From NCBI RefSeq assembly GCF_019334565.1, contig NZ_CP079724.1, positions 1,323,001 to 1,387,000 of the forward strand: 64,000 bases of DNA. Direction: 5' to 3'. A program made the position numbers and the translations under genes. Below, in pieces: positions 28,819 to 37,600 of this stretch. The notes under the pieces were generated by a model, which saw nothing but the letters and a program-made list of their open reading frames with translations, had not been told where the DNA came from and ran no database searches. The number at the start of each line of letters is the position of its first letter. Within the stretch, counting starts at the first letter, position 1. The DNA comes from Streptococcus oralis (lineage in GTDB: Bacteria > Bacillota > Bacilli > Lactobacillales > Streptococcaceae).

Positions 28819-29045
28819 TTAACTCATATGTAAGATAACTCCAGTAATCCAGTTAAGAGCAGAAAGAACAATACCTACAATAGCTATAATTCTTTCTGTT
28901 TTATAATCAAGTCCAGATTCTTTTTGAAGTTCGTTAGCAAACAATACACCAGTGATACCTAAACCAATACCTCCCAACGGAAATAACAAACTAAGAATGA
29001 TAGATAGAATACCCACCAAAAGTGGATTTTTTTCTTTTCTTGCAT
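28819..29045 (-). pseudogene. Small two-helix membrane protein, frameshifted at an A-tract
   Basis: The minus-strand frame from 29019 encodes VGILSIILSLLFPLGGIGLG, an amphipathic stretch and a second helix, about 66 residues, but has no ATG; its first possible start is TTG. The only ATG with an upstream AAGGGA is at 29045, and it reads MQEKK and then leaves the frame in a run of seven A. With eight A the same ATG would give MQEKKKNPLLVGILSI, running straight into the membrane protein. So a one-base loss, or slippage, in the A-tract is likely. The family (DUF4190-like small membrane proteins) is a guess. Confidence 0.5.
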
Positions 29046-29116
29046 TTTCTAAAAATCCCTTAAAATGATTATTAATTTAGTATAGGAGACCGACTTTATC
29101 AACTTTTTCCTTGATC

Positions 29117-29497
29117 TTAGCTAGTCTTGACCTTCCCGTTCCAAGAATCCAACCCATAAGAAAGGATATAAATCTCAGAGAAACCTTGTTTTTTCAGATA
29201 AAGTGCTGCATTGGTCACTCGTTGTCCGCGTTGGTTTTCGTAGATAAGGACAGGTTTATCCTTGCGAAGGGCTGCAAGGCTTGACTTCAACTGATTTGAA
29301 GGAATATTGCGAGCTCCGAGGATATGTTTTCTGTGAAATTCTGCTGGTTCACGGACATCAATCAATTGCCCTTTCCGAATCAAGGCTTCAAATTCTGCAT
29401 TATCCACAATCTTAGCCGCACGACGAATACGAAGGTAGTTATACCCCATCCATGCCGCCATCGCTAATACGATTCCCCACAAAAACCAAATTGTCAT
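29117..29497 (-). CDS. Membrane-anchored rhodanese-like protein without catalytic Cys
   Basis: A 126-residue protein with one N-terminal helix (IWFLWGIVLAMAAWMGYNYL) and a rhodanese domain (about 33-122) recognised by LIDVREPAEFHRKHILGARNIP. The active loop reads VLIYENQRGQRVTNAA; no Cys is present where rhodaneses carry the persulfide Cys, so sulfur transfer is unlikely. It may be a binding or regulatory domain. It overlaps the YqgQ-like gene by 4 nt. Confidence 0.85.
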   Translation of the reverse strand: MTIWFLWGIVLAMAAWMGYNYLRIRRAAKIVDNAEFEALIRKGQLIDVREPAEFHRKHILGARNIPSNQLKSSLAALRKDKPVLIYENQRGQRVTNAALYLKKQGFSEIYILSYGLDSWNGKVKTS

Positions 29498-29718
29498 AAG
29501 TTCTTATCTCCATTTTTCTCTATATAGTCTAATTCTATCTTGTGCTCTCTACGAAGAACAGCTTCTGCCTCTAGATAGTCTAGCTTGTCCATCAGACCTG
29601 CATCATAGATCCGAGAGAGTTCGAGCTTCATCAGTTCAATATCATACAAGCGCTTCCCCACGTAAACAATAATGCCAAACTGCTTGAGAAATTGCTGCAC
29701 ATCATAGAATGTTTTCAT
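29494..29718 (-). CDS. YqgQ-like small protein (DUF910)
   Basis: A 74-residue cytosolic helical protein of the YqgQ family, function unknown. The sequence MKTFYDVQQFLKQFGIIVYV, LYDIELMKLELSRIYDAGLM and YLEAEAVLRREHKIE is typical for the family. I choose ATG 29718 from family starts; an ATG three codons upstream is also possible. It precedes the rhodanese-like gene with a 4-nt overlap, an arrangement also found in Bacillus and other Firmicutes. Confidence 0.85.
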   Translation of the reverse strand: MKTFYDVQQFLKQFGIIVYVGKRLYDIELMKLELSRIYDAGLMDKLDYLEAEAVLRREHKIELDYIEKNGDKNL

Positions 29719-29817
29719 AGCTTCCATTTTAGCAAATTCTAGACTTTTTTTCAATACTGGACCGGCTCTTTCCCCCTATTTTCTTCGTCTTCATTGCCCA
29801 TTCTTCCGCAAGTATGG

Positions 29818-29823
29818 TACAAT
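29818..29823 (+). promoter_or_regulatory. Extended -10 box directly before the LysR start codon
   Basis: TATGGTACAAT contains TG-N-TACAAT. Only six bases separate it from ATG 29830, so transcription should start at or beside the start codon. Confidence 0.6.
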
Positions 29824-29829
29824 AAAAAC

Positions 29830-30738
29830 ATGAGAATTCAACAACTACACTATATTATCAAAATCGTCGAAACTGGCTCTATGAATGAGGCAGCCAAGCA
29901 ACTCTTTATCACCCAACCCAGTCTCTCTAATGCTGTTCGAGACTTGGAAAATGAAATGGGCATTGAAATCTTTATCCGCAATCCCAAGGGAATTACCTTG
30001 ACGCGTGATGGAATGGAGTTTCTCTCCTACGCTCGCCAAGTTGTCGAGCAAACTCAGCTTCTGGAGGAACGTTATAAAAATCCTATCGCCCACCGCGAAC
30101 TTTTCAGCGTTTCCTCTCAGCACTATGCCTTTGTAGTCAATGCCTTTGTCTCTTTGCTCAAGAAAAGTGATATGGAAAAATACGAGCTCTTCCTTCGTGA
30201 AACTCGGACTTGGGAGATTATCGATGACGTCAAGAACTTCCGTAGCGAGGTCGGTGTCCTCTTTTTAAACAGCTACAACCGCGATGTTTTAACGAAAATG
30301 CTTGATGACAACCACCTCTTAGCCCACCACCTCTTTACCGCTCAACCCCATATCTTTGTTAGCAAGACCAACCCTCTAGCTAAAAAAGACAAGGTCAAAC
30401 TGGCTGATTTGGAAGACTTTCCTTATCTGAGTTATGACCAGGGGACGCACAACTCTTTCTACTTTTCAGAGGAGATTCTTTCACAAGAGCACCACAAGAA
30501 ATCCATCGTAGTCAGTGACCGTGCCACCCTCTTTAATCTCTTGATTGGTTTGGATGGTTACACCATTGCAACAGGGATTTTGAACAGCAACCTCAACGGA
30601 GACAATATCGTTTCCATTCCACTGGACATTGACGACCCGATTGAACTAGTCTATATCCAGCATGAAAAAACCAGCCTGTCTAAGATGGGCGAACGCTTTA
30701 TCGAATACTTACTAGAAGAAGTTCAATTCGATAATTAA
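29830..30738 (+). CDS. cpsY: LysR-family regulator (CpsY/MtaR-like)
   Basis: A 302-residue transcription factor. The N-terminal winged helix is MRIQQLHYIIKIVETGSMNE with AAKQLFITQPSLSNAVRDLE (about 18-37), and the C-terminal two-lobed sensor spans about 90-300. It is similar to streptococcal CpsY/MtaR, which controls methionine uptake and survival in host cells; that assignment rests on overall resemblance. The upstream frame is open, but I start at 29830 because an extended -10 box lies six bases before it. No Shine-Dalgarno sequence is present, so the mRNA is probably leaderless. Confidence 0.82.
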   Translation: MRIQQLHYIIKIVETGSMNEAAKQLFITQPSLSNAVRDLENEMGIEIFIRNPKGITLTRDGMEFLSYARQVVEQTQLLEERYKNPIAHRELFSVSSQHYAFVVNAFVSLLKKSDMEKYELFLRETRTWEIIDDVKNFRSEVGVLFLNSYNRDVLTKMLDDNHLLAHHLFTAQPHIFVSKTNPLAKKDKVKLADLEDFPYLSYDQGTHNSFYFSEEILSQEHHKKSIVVSDRATLFNLLIGLDGYTIATGILNSNLNGDNIVSIPLDIDDPIELVYIQHEKTSLSKMGERFIEYLLEEVQFDN

Positions 30739-30782
30739 TAGAAAAATGAAAAAGGGAAAAAGAAAAAGTTAGGAAATAGAAA

Positions 30783-32582
30783 GTGAAAAAGATACTACTG
30801 ACCAGTGCTTTAATCCTTTCAATCGCAGGATTAGCACCCGCATCCGTCTTAGGAGAAGAAAACACTACTCAATCCACATCTGCTGTCAAGGAAGCAATTG
30901 CCAAAGAAGAAAAGAAAGAGTCGAGTGTTGAGGAAAACTCTAAATCAGAAGCTCTTCCGAAAGTAGATGTGCAAGAAGATAAGCCCAAAAAAGAAGGGTG
31001 GTACCAAGAAAATCACCACTGGCGTTTTTACCAAGATGATAAACCTGCTTTGAACTGGAAACAAATCCAAGGCAAATGGTACTACTTCGATCAAGATGGT
31101 AATCGTCTTCATTCTACTATCTACAAAGGCTATGCCTTTGACCAAGATGGTGTCATGATAGAAAATAGCTGGACCAATTTGGACAATCAATGGTATTATT
31201 CTGATTCTTCTGGACGACTAGCTCAGAACACCTGGAAAAAAATCAATGGTTCTTGGTACTATTTTGACCAAACTGGAAGTATGCTCAGCAACACTGCCGT
31301 TGACGGCTATCTTCTCACAAAAAGCGGAGCTATGGCAGAAAAGGGCTGGACTAAATTAGACCAAATTTGGTATTATGTCGCTCCTTCTGGAAAAATCTCA
31401 CAGGATAAATGGGAGAAAATCAACGGTTCTTGGTATTACTTTGACAAAGACGGTGGAATGCTGAGTGCGACAACCTTCAAGGGTTACCTCTTCAACCAGA
31501 GTGGAGCTATGGCAGAAAACAACTGGGTCAAAATCAAGGATACTTGGTTCTATGCGAACGGGTCAGGGAGATATGTCCAAGAAAACTGGCAAAAGATTCA
31601 GGGTTCCTGGTACTCATTTGACCAGAATGGGGGAATGCTAGCAGACAAATGGAAAGGAAGCTACTACCTTAAAACCAGTGGAGCCATGGCAGAGAATGAG
31701 TGGATCTTCGATAAAGCCTACAAGAGCTGGTTCTATCTAAAAGCGGATGGCCGTTATGCAAATCAGGAGTGGATTGGAGCATACTACCTCAAGTCAGGTG
31801 GTTACATGGCAAAGAGCGAATGGATTTACGATAACTCTGACAAAGCACGCTACTACCTAGATGATAATGGACATTATGTTTCAGGAACTTACAAGATAGA
31901 CGGTAAGGAACACTTGTTCCAAAAATACGGCCAATGGATTTCTGAAGTTTCAACTGAAGGTGGATTTACAAAAGGCCTATACAGCAATACCATCTTCCTA
32001 GATCCTGGACATGGTGGTCGAGATTCCGGTGCCTTTTACTACAATGTCGCTGAAAAAGATCTCAACATGCAGATTTACCGTAAACTTCGTGCTAAGTTAG
32101 AAGAACTAGGCTACAAGGTCCTCACCTCTCGTGATAGTGATATTGACGTTGATTTTGTAACCGAACGTTCTCGTATGGTTAATAAGACCAACTCTGACAT
32201 CTTTATCAGTATTCACTTCAATGCAACTGGTAGCGCATACTCAAAAGCAAGCGGTATTCAAACCTACTCCTATAGCGATGAACCTGATTACCCAAGCAAG
32301 ATTAATAAATACTGGCACAATCACCCTGATCGTATGAGTGAAAGCAGACGCCTCGCCGCTGACATCCACTCCTCTCTTCTAGCAGAAACAGGGGCCAAGG
32401 ATGCTGGCTTATTGGAGAGCAGCTATGCTGTACTACGCGAAACAGCCAAACCAGCCGTCCTCCTTGAACTTGGTTATATGGATAATTTCACTGAAAGCCA
32501 ACAAATCAGAGATAGCTGCTACCAAGATAAACTGGTCGCAGGCATTGTAAAAGGGATCCAAAAATACTACGCTGGTCAGTAA
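30783..32582 (+). CDS. Choline-binding N-acetylmuramoyl-L-alanine amidase (Amidase_3)
   Basis: Secreted cell-wall hydrolase that cuts the bond between MurNAc and L-Ala. The 599-residue protein has a signal peptide (1-~24, ILLTSALILSIAGLAPASVLG), a charged linker (to ~70), a long array of choline-binding repeats (~70-390) with units such as NGSWYYFDQTGSML and SGAMAENNWVKI, and an Amidase_3 domain (~400-597). Zinc-site motifs are DPGHGGRDSG (~407), SIHFNATG (~476) and ELGYMDN (~562). The repeats resemble those of LytB, which has a glucosaminidase instead. GTG at 30783 follows AGGAAATAGAAA. It is monocistronic with its own terminator. Confidence 0.92.
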   Translation: MKKILLTSALILSIAGLAPASVLGEENTTQSTSAVKEAIAKEEKKESSVEENSKSEALPKVDVQEDKPKKEGWYQENHHWRFYQDDKPALNWKQIQGKWYYFDQDGNRLHSTIYKGYAFDQDGVMIENSWTNLDNQWYYSDSSGRLAQNTWKKINGSWYYFDQTGSMLSNTAVDGYLLTKSGAMAEKGWTKLDQIWYYVAPSGKISQDKWEKINGSWYYFDKDGGMLSATTFKGYLFNQSGAMAENNWVKIKDTWFYANGSGRYVQENWQKIQGSWYSFDQNGGMLADKWKGSYYLKTSGAMAENEWIFDKAYKSWFYLKADGRYANQEWIGAYYLKSGGYMAKSEWIYDNSDKARYYLDDNGHYVSGTYKIDGKEHLFQKYGQWISEVSTEGGFTKGLYSNTIFLDPGHGGRDSGAFYYNVAEKDLNMQIYRKLRAKLEELGYKVLTSRDSDIDVDFVTERSRMVNKTNSDIFISIHFNATGSAYSKASGIQTYSYSDEPDYPSKINKYWHNHPDRMSESRRLAADIHSSLLAETGAKDAGLLESSYAVLRETAKPAVLLELGYMDNFTESQQIRDSCYQDKLVAGIVKGIQKYYAGQ

Positions 32583-32612
32583 AAAAGTCTCGAGAAATCT
32601 CGAGACTTTTTA
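32581..32612. terminator. Bidirectional terminator after the amidase gene
   Basis: AAAAAGTCTCGAG-AAAT-CTCGAGACTTTTT, a 12-bp perfect stem, shared with the converging small membrane protein gene. Confidence 0.9.
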
Positions 32613-32927
32613 TTTGCCTTCTTTTTTATCTTTATCAGGAAAGAGGTAGCCAAGTCCTACACAAGCTAGCACTCCCGCACCAATTACCAAACCACTTGAG
32701 ATTGGCAAAATATCAAAAATTGCATTTGCAATGATAAAAGCAATAATCAAGCACATCAGACTAGCCTTGTAGTCTTTTTTCAAAAAGTTTTCCAGAGTGA
32801 AATAGAGGAACAATCCTACCGGAATGAGTGACCAGAGGTTGACATCCAAACGTGGCCAACCAACAGAACCGAAATACAATACTAGCGCTGCAGCTACTAA
32901 AAATACAAGTCCCAATAATTTTTTCAT
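32610..32927 (-). CDS. Small membrane protein with LiaI/LiaF-like helices
   Basis: A 105-residue protein with about four helices (3-20, 33-45, 55-75, 78-95) and an acidic/basic tail DKDKKEGK. The first part, GLVFLVAAALVLYFGSVGWP, recalls the membrane domain of LiaI/LiaF-like cell-envelope proteins, but there is no LiaF C-terminal domain. ATG at 32927 follows GGAGACAAAAA. Function is unknown. Confidence 0.75.
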   Translation of the reverse strand: MKKLLGLVFLVAAALVLYFGSVGWPRLDVNLWSLIPVGLFLYFTLENFLKKDYKASLMCLIIAFIIANAIFDILPISSGLVIGAGVLACVGLGYLFPDKDKKEGK

Positions 32928-33087
32928 TTTTTGTCTCCATTTTCTTTTTTGGGTTCTTGAGTTGTCTAATACTGACCCCTCATGTCCCTTACATGAACCA
33001 TTATAGCAGAGGAATTTTTCAAGAACAAGCCCTTTTGCCTATCTGGTCAATATCTCTGTCTAAGTGGTTGAATAGTAGTGATAAAAG

Positions 33088-33126
33088 AAAAAGAAGCCCT
33101 AATGGACTTCTTGATTTTGCCGATTG
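33088..33126 (-). repeat. 39-bp copy of a tRNA-Thr 3' end plus its terminator
   Basis: Matches 34317-34355 with 5 differences, equal length and same orientation. It contains the AAGAAGCCC...GGACTTCTT hairpin followed by TGCCGATTG, which in the other copy is the last part of tRNA-Thr. Here the rest of the tRNA is missing. Confidence 0.85.
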
Positions 33127-33152
33127 TAACAGTATTTTTGAACGAATACCAT

Positions 33153-34052
33153 CTAGTTTTTCTTTTCCTTTGACTCTAGAGAAGATTTGATTGATTCACG
33201 GTCTGCTTGTAGTTGAGCTAAGTTCTTTTCTGCTTCCTCAAGTTTACTGGTATCTGGTTTCACACGATAATAAACATTTTCTGGTTTCATTAACATAGAC
33301 CCATAATCTTGTCCTGAAAGTAGTCTTTCCTCAGCATGATTGCTTTTATCCGTAATCTTTCCGTCATCAGCAGGTTGCATAACAACTCCACTTGGCACAG
33401 CTACTACTACAAATCCTCCAGCAACAGAATCTTTTACCCACGCACTGATAGACGCTGTCTCAGGGTTACGACTATCTTGTCCTTTTGATACCTTTAATCC
33501 AACTACAGATTCGTACTTTTGATCATTTGTAAACCAAGTCGCACGTACTTCTCCAGAATCATTAATAATGTATTCATTGCCAGATTGACTACGCCAAGTA
33601 CCTTCTAAACTAGACAAATCATTGTTCTTGATTGCTTCAATATCTAGTTTTGGAACGGTAGTTTCTTTCTTGAACTTGCTAACAAGTGCTTCTGCTTCCG
33701 TAATTTTGGTATCTAAAGCAGTCAGTTGATCCTTGAGTTTTTGAATTTCCTCTTGTTTATCCTTATCAGTCTCATCTGCTTTTCCTTGGCTTGTAGACGA
33801 TTGACTTGTTGACTCTGTAGTTGAAACAGCAGACGATGCTTGATTTGACTCTTTCTTTCCAATCAAAGAATGAGAGAAAACACTTACTAGGATTAGAGCA
33901 ACTAAAATACCGAGGACTAACCCAATATAGATTTTGATGTTTCCAGTTCCTCTCGCAAACTTTTTAGTTGACTGCGCCTCTGCTAATTCTGATGCAGTCG
34001 GCTTGCGGCCATTCGCCTCCTCAAATTGTTTTACCCATTCTTTCTTATTCAT
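33153..34052 (-). CDS. Bitopic membrane protein with DUF6287-like domain
   Basis: A 299-residue protein. The cytosolic N-terminus carries a streptococcal motif KKEWVKQFEEANGRKPTASE (about 3-22), followed by one helix (IYIGLVLGILVALILVSVF, about 42-60), a Ser/Thr linker, a coiled coil (about 98-130), an exported beta-rich domain with LEGTWRSQSGNEYIIND (about 149-165) as in DUF6287, and a C-terminal coiled coil. ATG at 34052 follows AAAGGAGAAAAT. It lies between two 39-bp repeats of the tRNA-Thr end, so it may have arrived by insertion. Function unknown. Confidence 0.8.
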   Translation of the reverse strand: MNKKEWVKQFEEANGRKPTASELAEAQSTKKFARGTGNIKIYIGLVLGILVALILVSVFSHSLIGKKESNQASSAVSTTESTSQSSTSQGKADETDKDKQEEIQKLKDQLTALDTKITEAEALVSKFKKETTVPKLDIEAIKNNDLSSLEGTWRSQSGNEYIINDSGEVRATWFTNDQKYESVVGLKVSKGQDSRNPETASISAWVKDSVAGGFVVVAVPSGVVMQPADDGKITDKSNHAEERLLSGQDYGSMLMKPENVYYRVKPDTSKLEEAEKNLAQLQADRESIKSSLESKEKKN

Positions 34053-34316
34053 AATTTTCTCCTTTTTGATTTCTATTCAGCCAAGCTTGCGAGACTTCAT
34101 TCGTTATTATCCATGGATTTTTATAATTTTTAGAAAACCTATGCAAAAAATTCTAGAATGATTAACAGCCTATAGTCCTCTAAAACGGAACGAAAACAAG
34201 TGCTTATTAATATATATTATACCACAAAATATAAATTTTAGTTTTTATTTATAAGCAGGAGTTTCAGACGTTAAATAGAACCTATCTCAAACGTTCCACC
34301 TTTCCTATAGTTACAA
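34053..34316. other. Intergenic stretch upstream of the DUF6287-like gene
   Basis: AT-rich, about 260 bp. It holds the ribosome site of the downstream gene and a possible minus-strand -10 (TATAAT within TGGTATAATATATATT, near 34210-34222). No further gene or structured RNA is visible. Confidence 0.4.
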
Positions 34317-34355
34317 AAAAAGAAGCCCGTTTGGACTTCTTGATTCTGCCGATTG
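34317..34355 (-). repeat. Terminator plus 3' end of tRNA-Thr (second copy of the 39-bp repeat)
   Basis: AAGAAGCCC-GTTT-GGACTTCTT acts as the tRNA terminator on the minus strand; together with the last 9 tRNA bases it is duplicated at 33088-33126. Confidence 0.85.
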
Positions 34356-34419
34356 CAGGGCTTGAACCTGTGACCTACGCGTTACGAGTGCGTTGCTCTA
34401 CCAACTGAGCTAAATCGGC
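34347..34419 (-). tRNA. tRNA-Thr(CGT)
   Basis: Minus strand folds as a cloverleaf: acceptor GCCGATT/AATCGGC, D arm GCTCAGTTGGTAGAGC, anticodon loop CTCGTAA (anticodon CGT after the invariant T), T arm ACAGG-TTCAAGC-CCTGC paired outward, and discriminator A. The anticodon stem has one A-C mismatch at its top. CCA is not encoded. 73 nt. Confidence 0.93.
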
Positions 34420-34475
34420 GATTACCCTTTTAGTATAGCACTCTGAGAATAGATGTCAAGAAATTTTCATCACGA

Positions 34476-34508
34476 TTAAAAAAGCCTGTCCTGAGACGAG
34501 GCTTTTAC
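34476..34508 (-). terminator. Terminator between prtA and tRNA-Thr
   Basis: TAAAAAAGCCT / AGGCTTTTA stem with A/T runs on both sides, downstream of the prtA stop. Confidence 0.65.
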
Positions 34509-34642
34509 ATATATCTCTTTAAAATCTCCTATTTTCATAGAAATCTAAATAATATATTTATAAATCAAAATTTTCACAAAACTATGTCATCACCTCACAA
34601 TCTAATCTCAGTACATAAACCATTTTTTCTATAGCTTTTGTC

Positions 34643-37600
34643 TTAATCTTTATTTTTTCTCTTCAATCCTAGAAAAGCTCCTACTATAAACATTATTCCG
34701 GTAGCTAATAGTGTCTGGGCTCCGCTTGCTGTTCCGGTTTTTGGCAACTGATTAGGATTGTTAATAGTTGATTTACTATTGATGTTGGTATTTTTATTAG
34801 TTAAGTTCACTTGTTCATTTAGATAAACGTTCTTGTTAATTTCAAAGTTTTTATCATTCTCATCAGAAACAATACTGTTGACATCATTAGTTGGATTAGA
34901 TTGTGTTTTTTCTTTCTTTTTCGATACATCAAAAGTAGGTTTATTTTCCTCCTCCTTTTTCTCCTCTATTTTCTTGAATACAGGTTTTATAAAGGTATCT
35001 TTTGATAGATTAAGAACATAGCCGGCGTCTTTTTTCCCTTCGAAACCAGAAATTTCCCAACCATCAAATTGGTATCCTTTTTCTAATTCACCCTTATAGA
35101 CAGGTAACATAAAATCTTCTTCCGACACTATCATTGAAATCATTTCTTCTCCATTTTGAATGGTCACGGTTACCCTATGAGGTTTTAATTCACTTACCTC
35201 TCCCGTATCTTTATTTAAAATGAATTCTTTTACAGTTGTATTTCTTGCAAAATCTTTTACAACAATCTTAATGTTTAGTGTCTTATCTGTTAGTTGTTTA
35301 ATATCATCAAATGATTTGTATTCTTTTCCATTTACATAAATATGTTGTTCTTGAATCTCACCATCGAATCCATTATTTCTTTTATCATTGATGTTAAAGA
35401 CTACAGATTTTCCGTTAGCATATTCGATACTAGTATTTCCCTTAGGATCAATGCTTACTTCAGGTTTTACATTATCATATAAAAATTGATAGTGTACTCC
35501 AACCGCTTTCGCATTCAAATCGCTATAGCCAGTTTGAAGATAAACATTTCCATCCATATCTGTTACCTTATCTGGGAATCCATTTGCTTTATAGTCTTTC
35601 ATCCCCCAGTCCATGATGTCACCGTCTTTAACATTAAGCTTAATGTTAAAATCTCTAGTGTTATCAATGTGTAAATCTCCGTAGATTAAATAATTGTCTA
35701 CAACCGATTCATTAACTCTCAACTCCCAGTTAAAACCACCCTTATCAGAAATCTTACCTCTTAAATAAAATTCTGGATTTCGTACATAAATTTTATTAGA
35801 TTTGGATGGATTAAAGTAGTTCTTGTCCATTGAAAGATTTACTGGTTTTGCATCAATAAATAACGTAGAGCCATCTTCTTTTATAGCTTCTACATTGGAC
35901 TTATCTTCTCCAGTGTACTCTTTACCATCCTTACCAAATAATACCAGTTTAGAAGAATCTGTCACAAGATTTCCATCTTTATCGATAGCTTCCCCTTTAT
36001 CATTCATTTTAAAGGTAAACACTTGATACCTTACAATGTTAAAGCCGTCCAAAGCCGACATTAATACTGATTGAGTACTTCTTCCATCTTCAACATTTCT
36101 ACTATCAGCATAAATTGTTGTTTCTGATAATACTCTTAGATTAGGATTGGCCTTTTGGATTTTTGCTATATCTTCCTTGCTATAGACTCCATTCCCTTCT
36201 AACATATCCGTTTTTCCAGGATTATAGGTAGTCACTTTTAGTGCATAGCCTTTTCTTAGAATGATGTTATCCTTTAATAGATATTGTTGTTTTTCTGAAT
36301 CAGAATAGATTTTACCAGATTCCATGTCCGTTAAATTGTTTGGTTTATTTTTTGAAAGATCTCCTTCTCCTAATTCTATTACATTCCCATAACTTGATGC
36401 ATACGGATATTCTGCTTTAGTTTCCTTATTTTTTTCAGGCATTCTAATTTTAGTTTCAGCTTTTATCTGATCATCATCTTTGACAAAAAACCTCATATCG
36501 CCTGCAAAAGCTAATCCATCCACAATATCATTAATATTAGCGTATAAATCAAATGTCATCGTTTTTGAGTGGGAATCATACTTGGTCGTTTTGATTTCTA
36601 TCGATTTATAATTATTGCCATAATATACCTTGGCATTTTTAGAAACATTACTGATCTTTCCAAGAATTTCAAAGTGTCCATCTTTAGACGGGTTTAGAAT
36701 GCCATAAATTTTTGATTTGATTTCATCAAGTTTTTCAGTTTCATATTGTAAGGCACTACCATCGTCATAAGCAATGATATTTCCCTTATCATCGTATTTA
36801 TAATCGTATTCCTCTATTCTCTTACCAGTTTCACTTGTAAAGTCATCAACTTCTCTGAATTTCTTTTTAATGAGTTTCTTTAAGTCTTTACTTTCAAAAT
36901 CTCTAATTGTTGAAATAGTTTTATGAATAGTCAAGCTAGATTTTTCTTCGGTAGCCTCTTCATTTTCTTGATGATGTTCTACTTCCGTTGTATCTTTTTT
37001 AAGACTATCCTCTTTTCTATTTTCTAAATTTTTAAATTTAGATTCGGGAATCTCGCCAAGCTTTTGGTATTTAGATGAATCTTGATCAGGATCTACTAGA
37101 TAATAGGAAATCATCCCCTTTTCATCAGCATGATCAGCAAATTTAATTCTATGAATCTTTGTGAAATTGCTAGAACCGTCTAATGCAATCACTTCAATGA
37201 TTTTGCCTCTTAAATCTCCTGCACCTTTAATTTCATAAATGGTATTTCCGTCTTTGTCAAGTTTCCTATTTCTTCCTTGACCCTCACCTGCATAAGTGAC
37301 TTCAAGATTTTTCTCAACCTCTCCATCTTCATTAACAAGAGCGGCCCCAGCATACCAAACTTCGTTGGCAATCTCGTCAAATTTTTCAGGATGTTCTTTT
37401 TGATCTCTCGCAAATAACGTTTCATTCTTGTATTGCTCTTTGACCTTGTGATAAGTATCCTTTGTAATTAACTTAATTTTTTCAGGGTTTGAAAAATCAA
37501 TTGAAACAATCTTTGGAGGTGTGTTATCAATTTTTACAGGAATATAGGAAACCTGCCATGGGTAATCCTTGGTTAATCTATATTTAAATTTATAGAAATA

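Noticed and set aside
29794..29829. Upstream extension of the LysR protein
   Set aside because: It would run through the extended -10 box; regulators of this family begin MRIQQLHYI.
33114..33126. Possible second tRNA-Thr gene
   Set aside because: Only the last nine bases of the tRNA are present; no cloverleaf can form.
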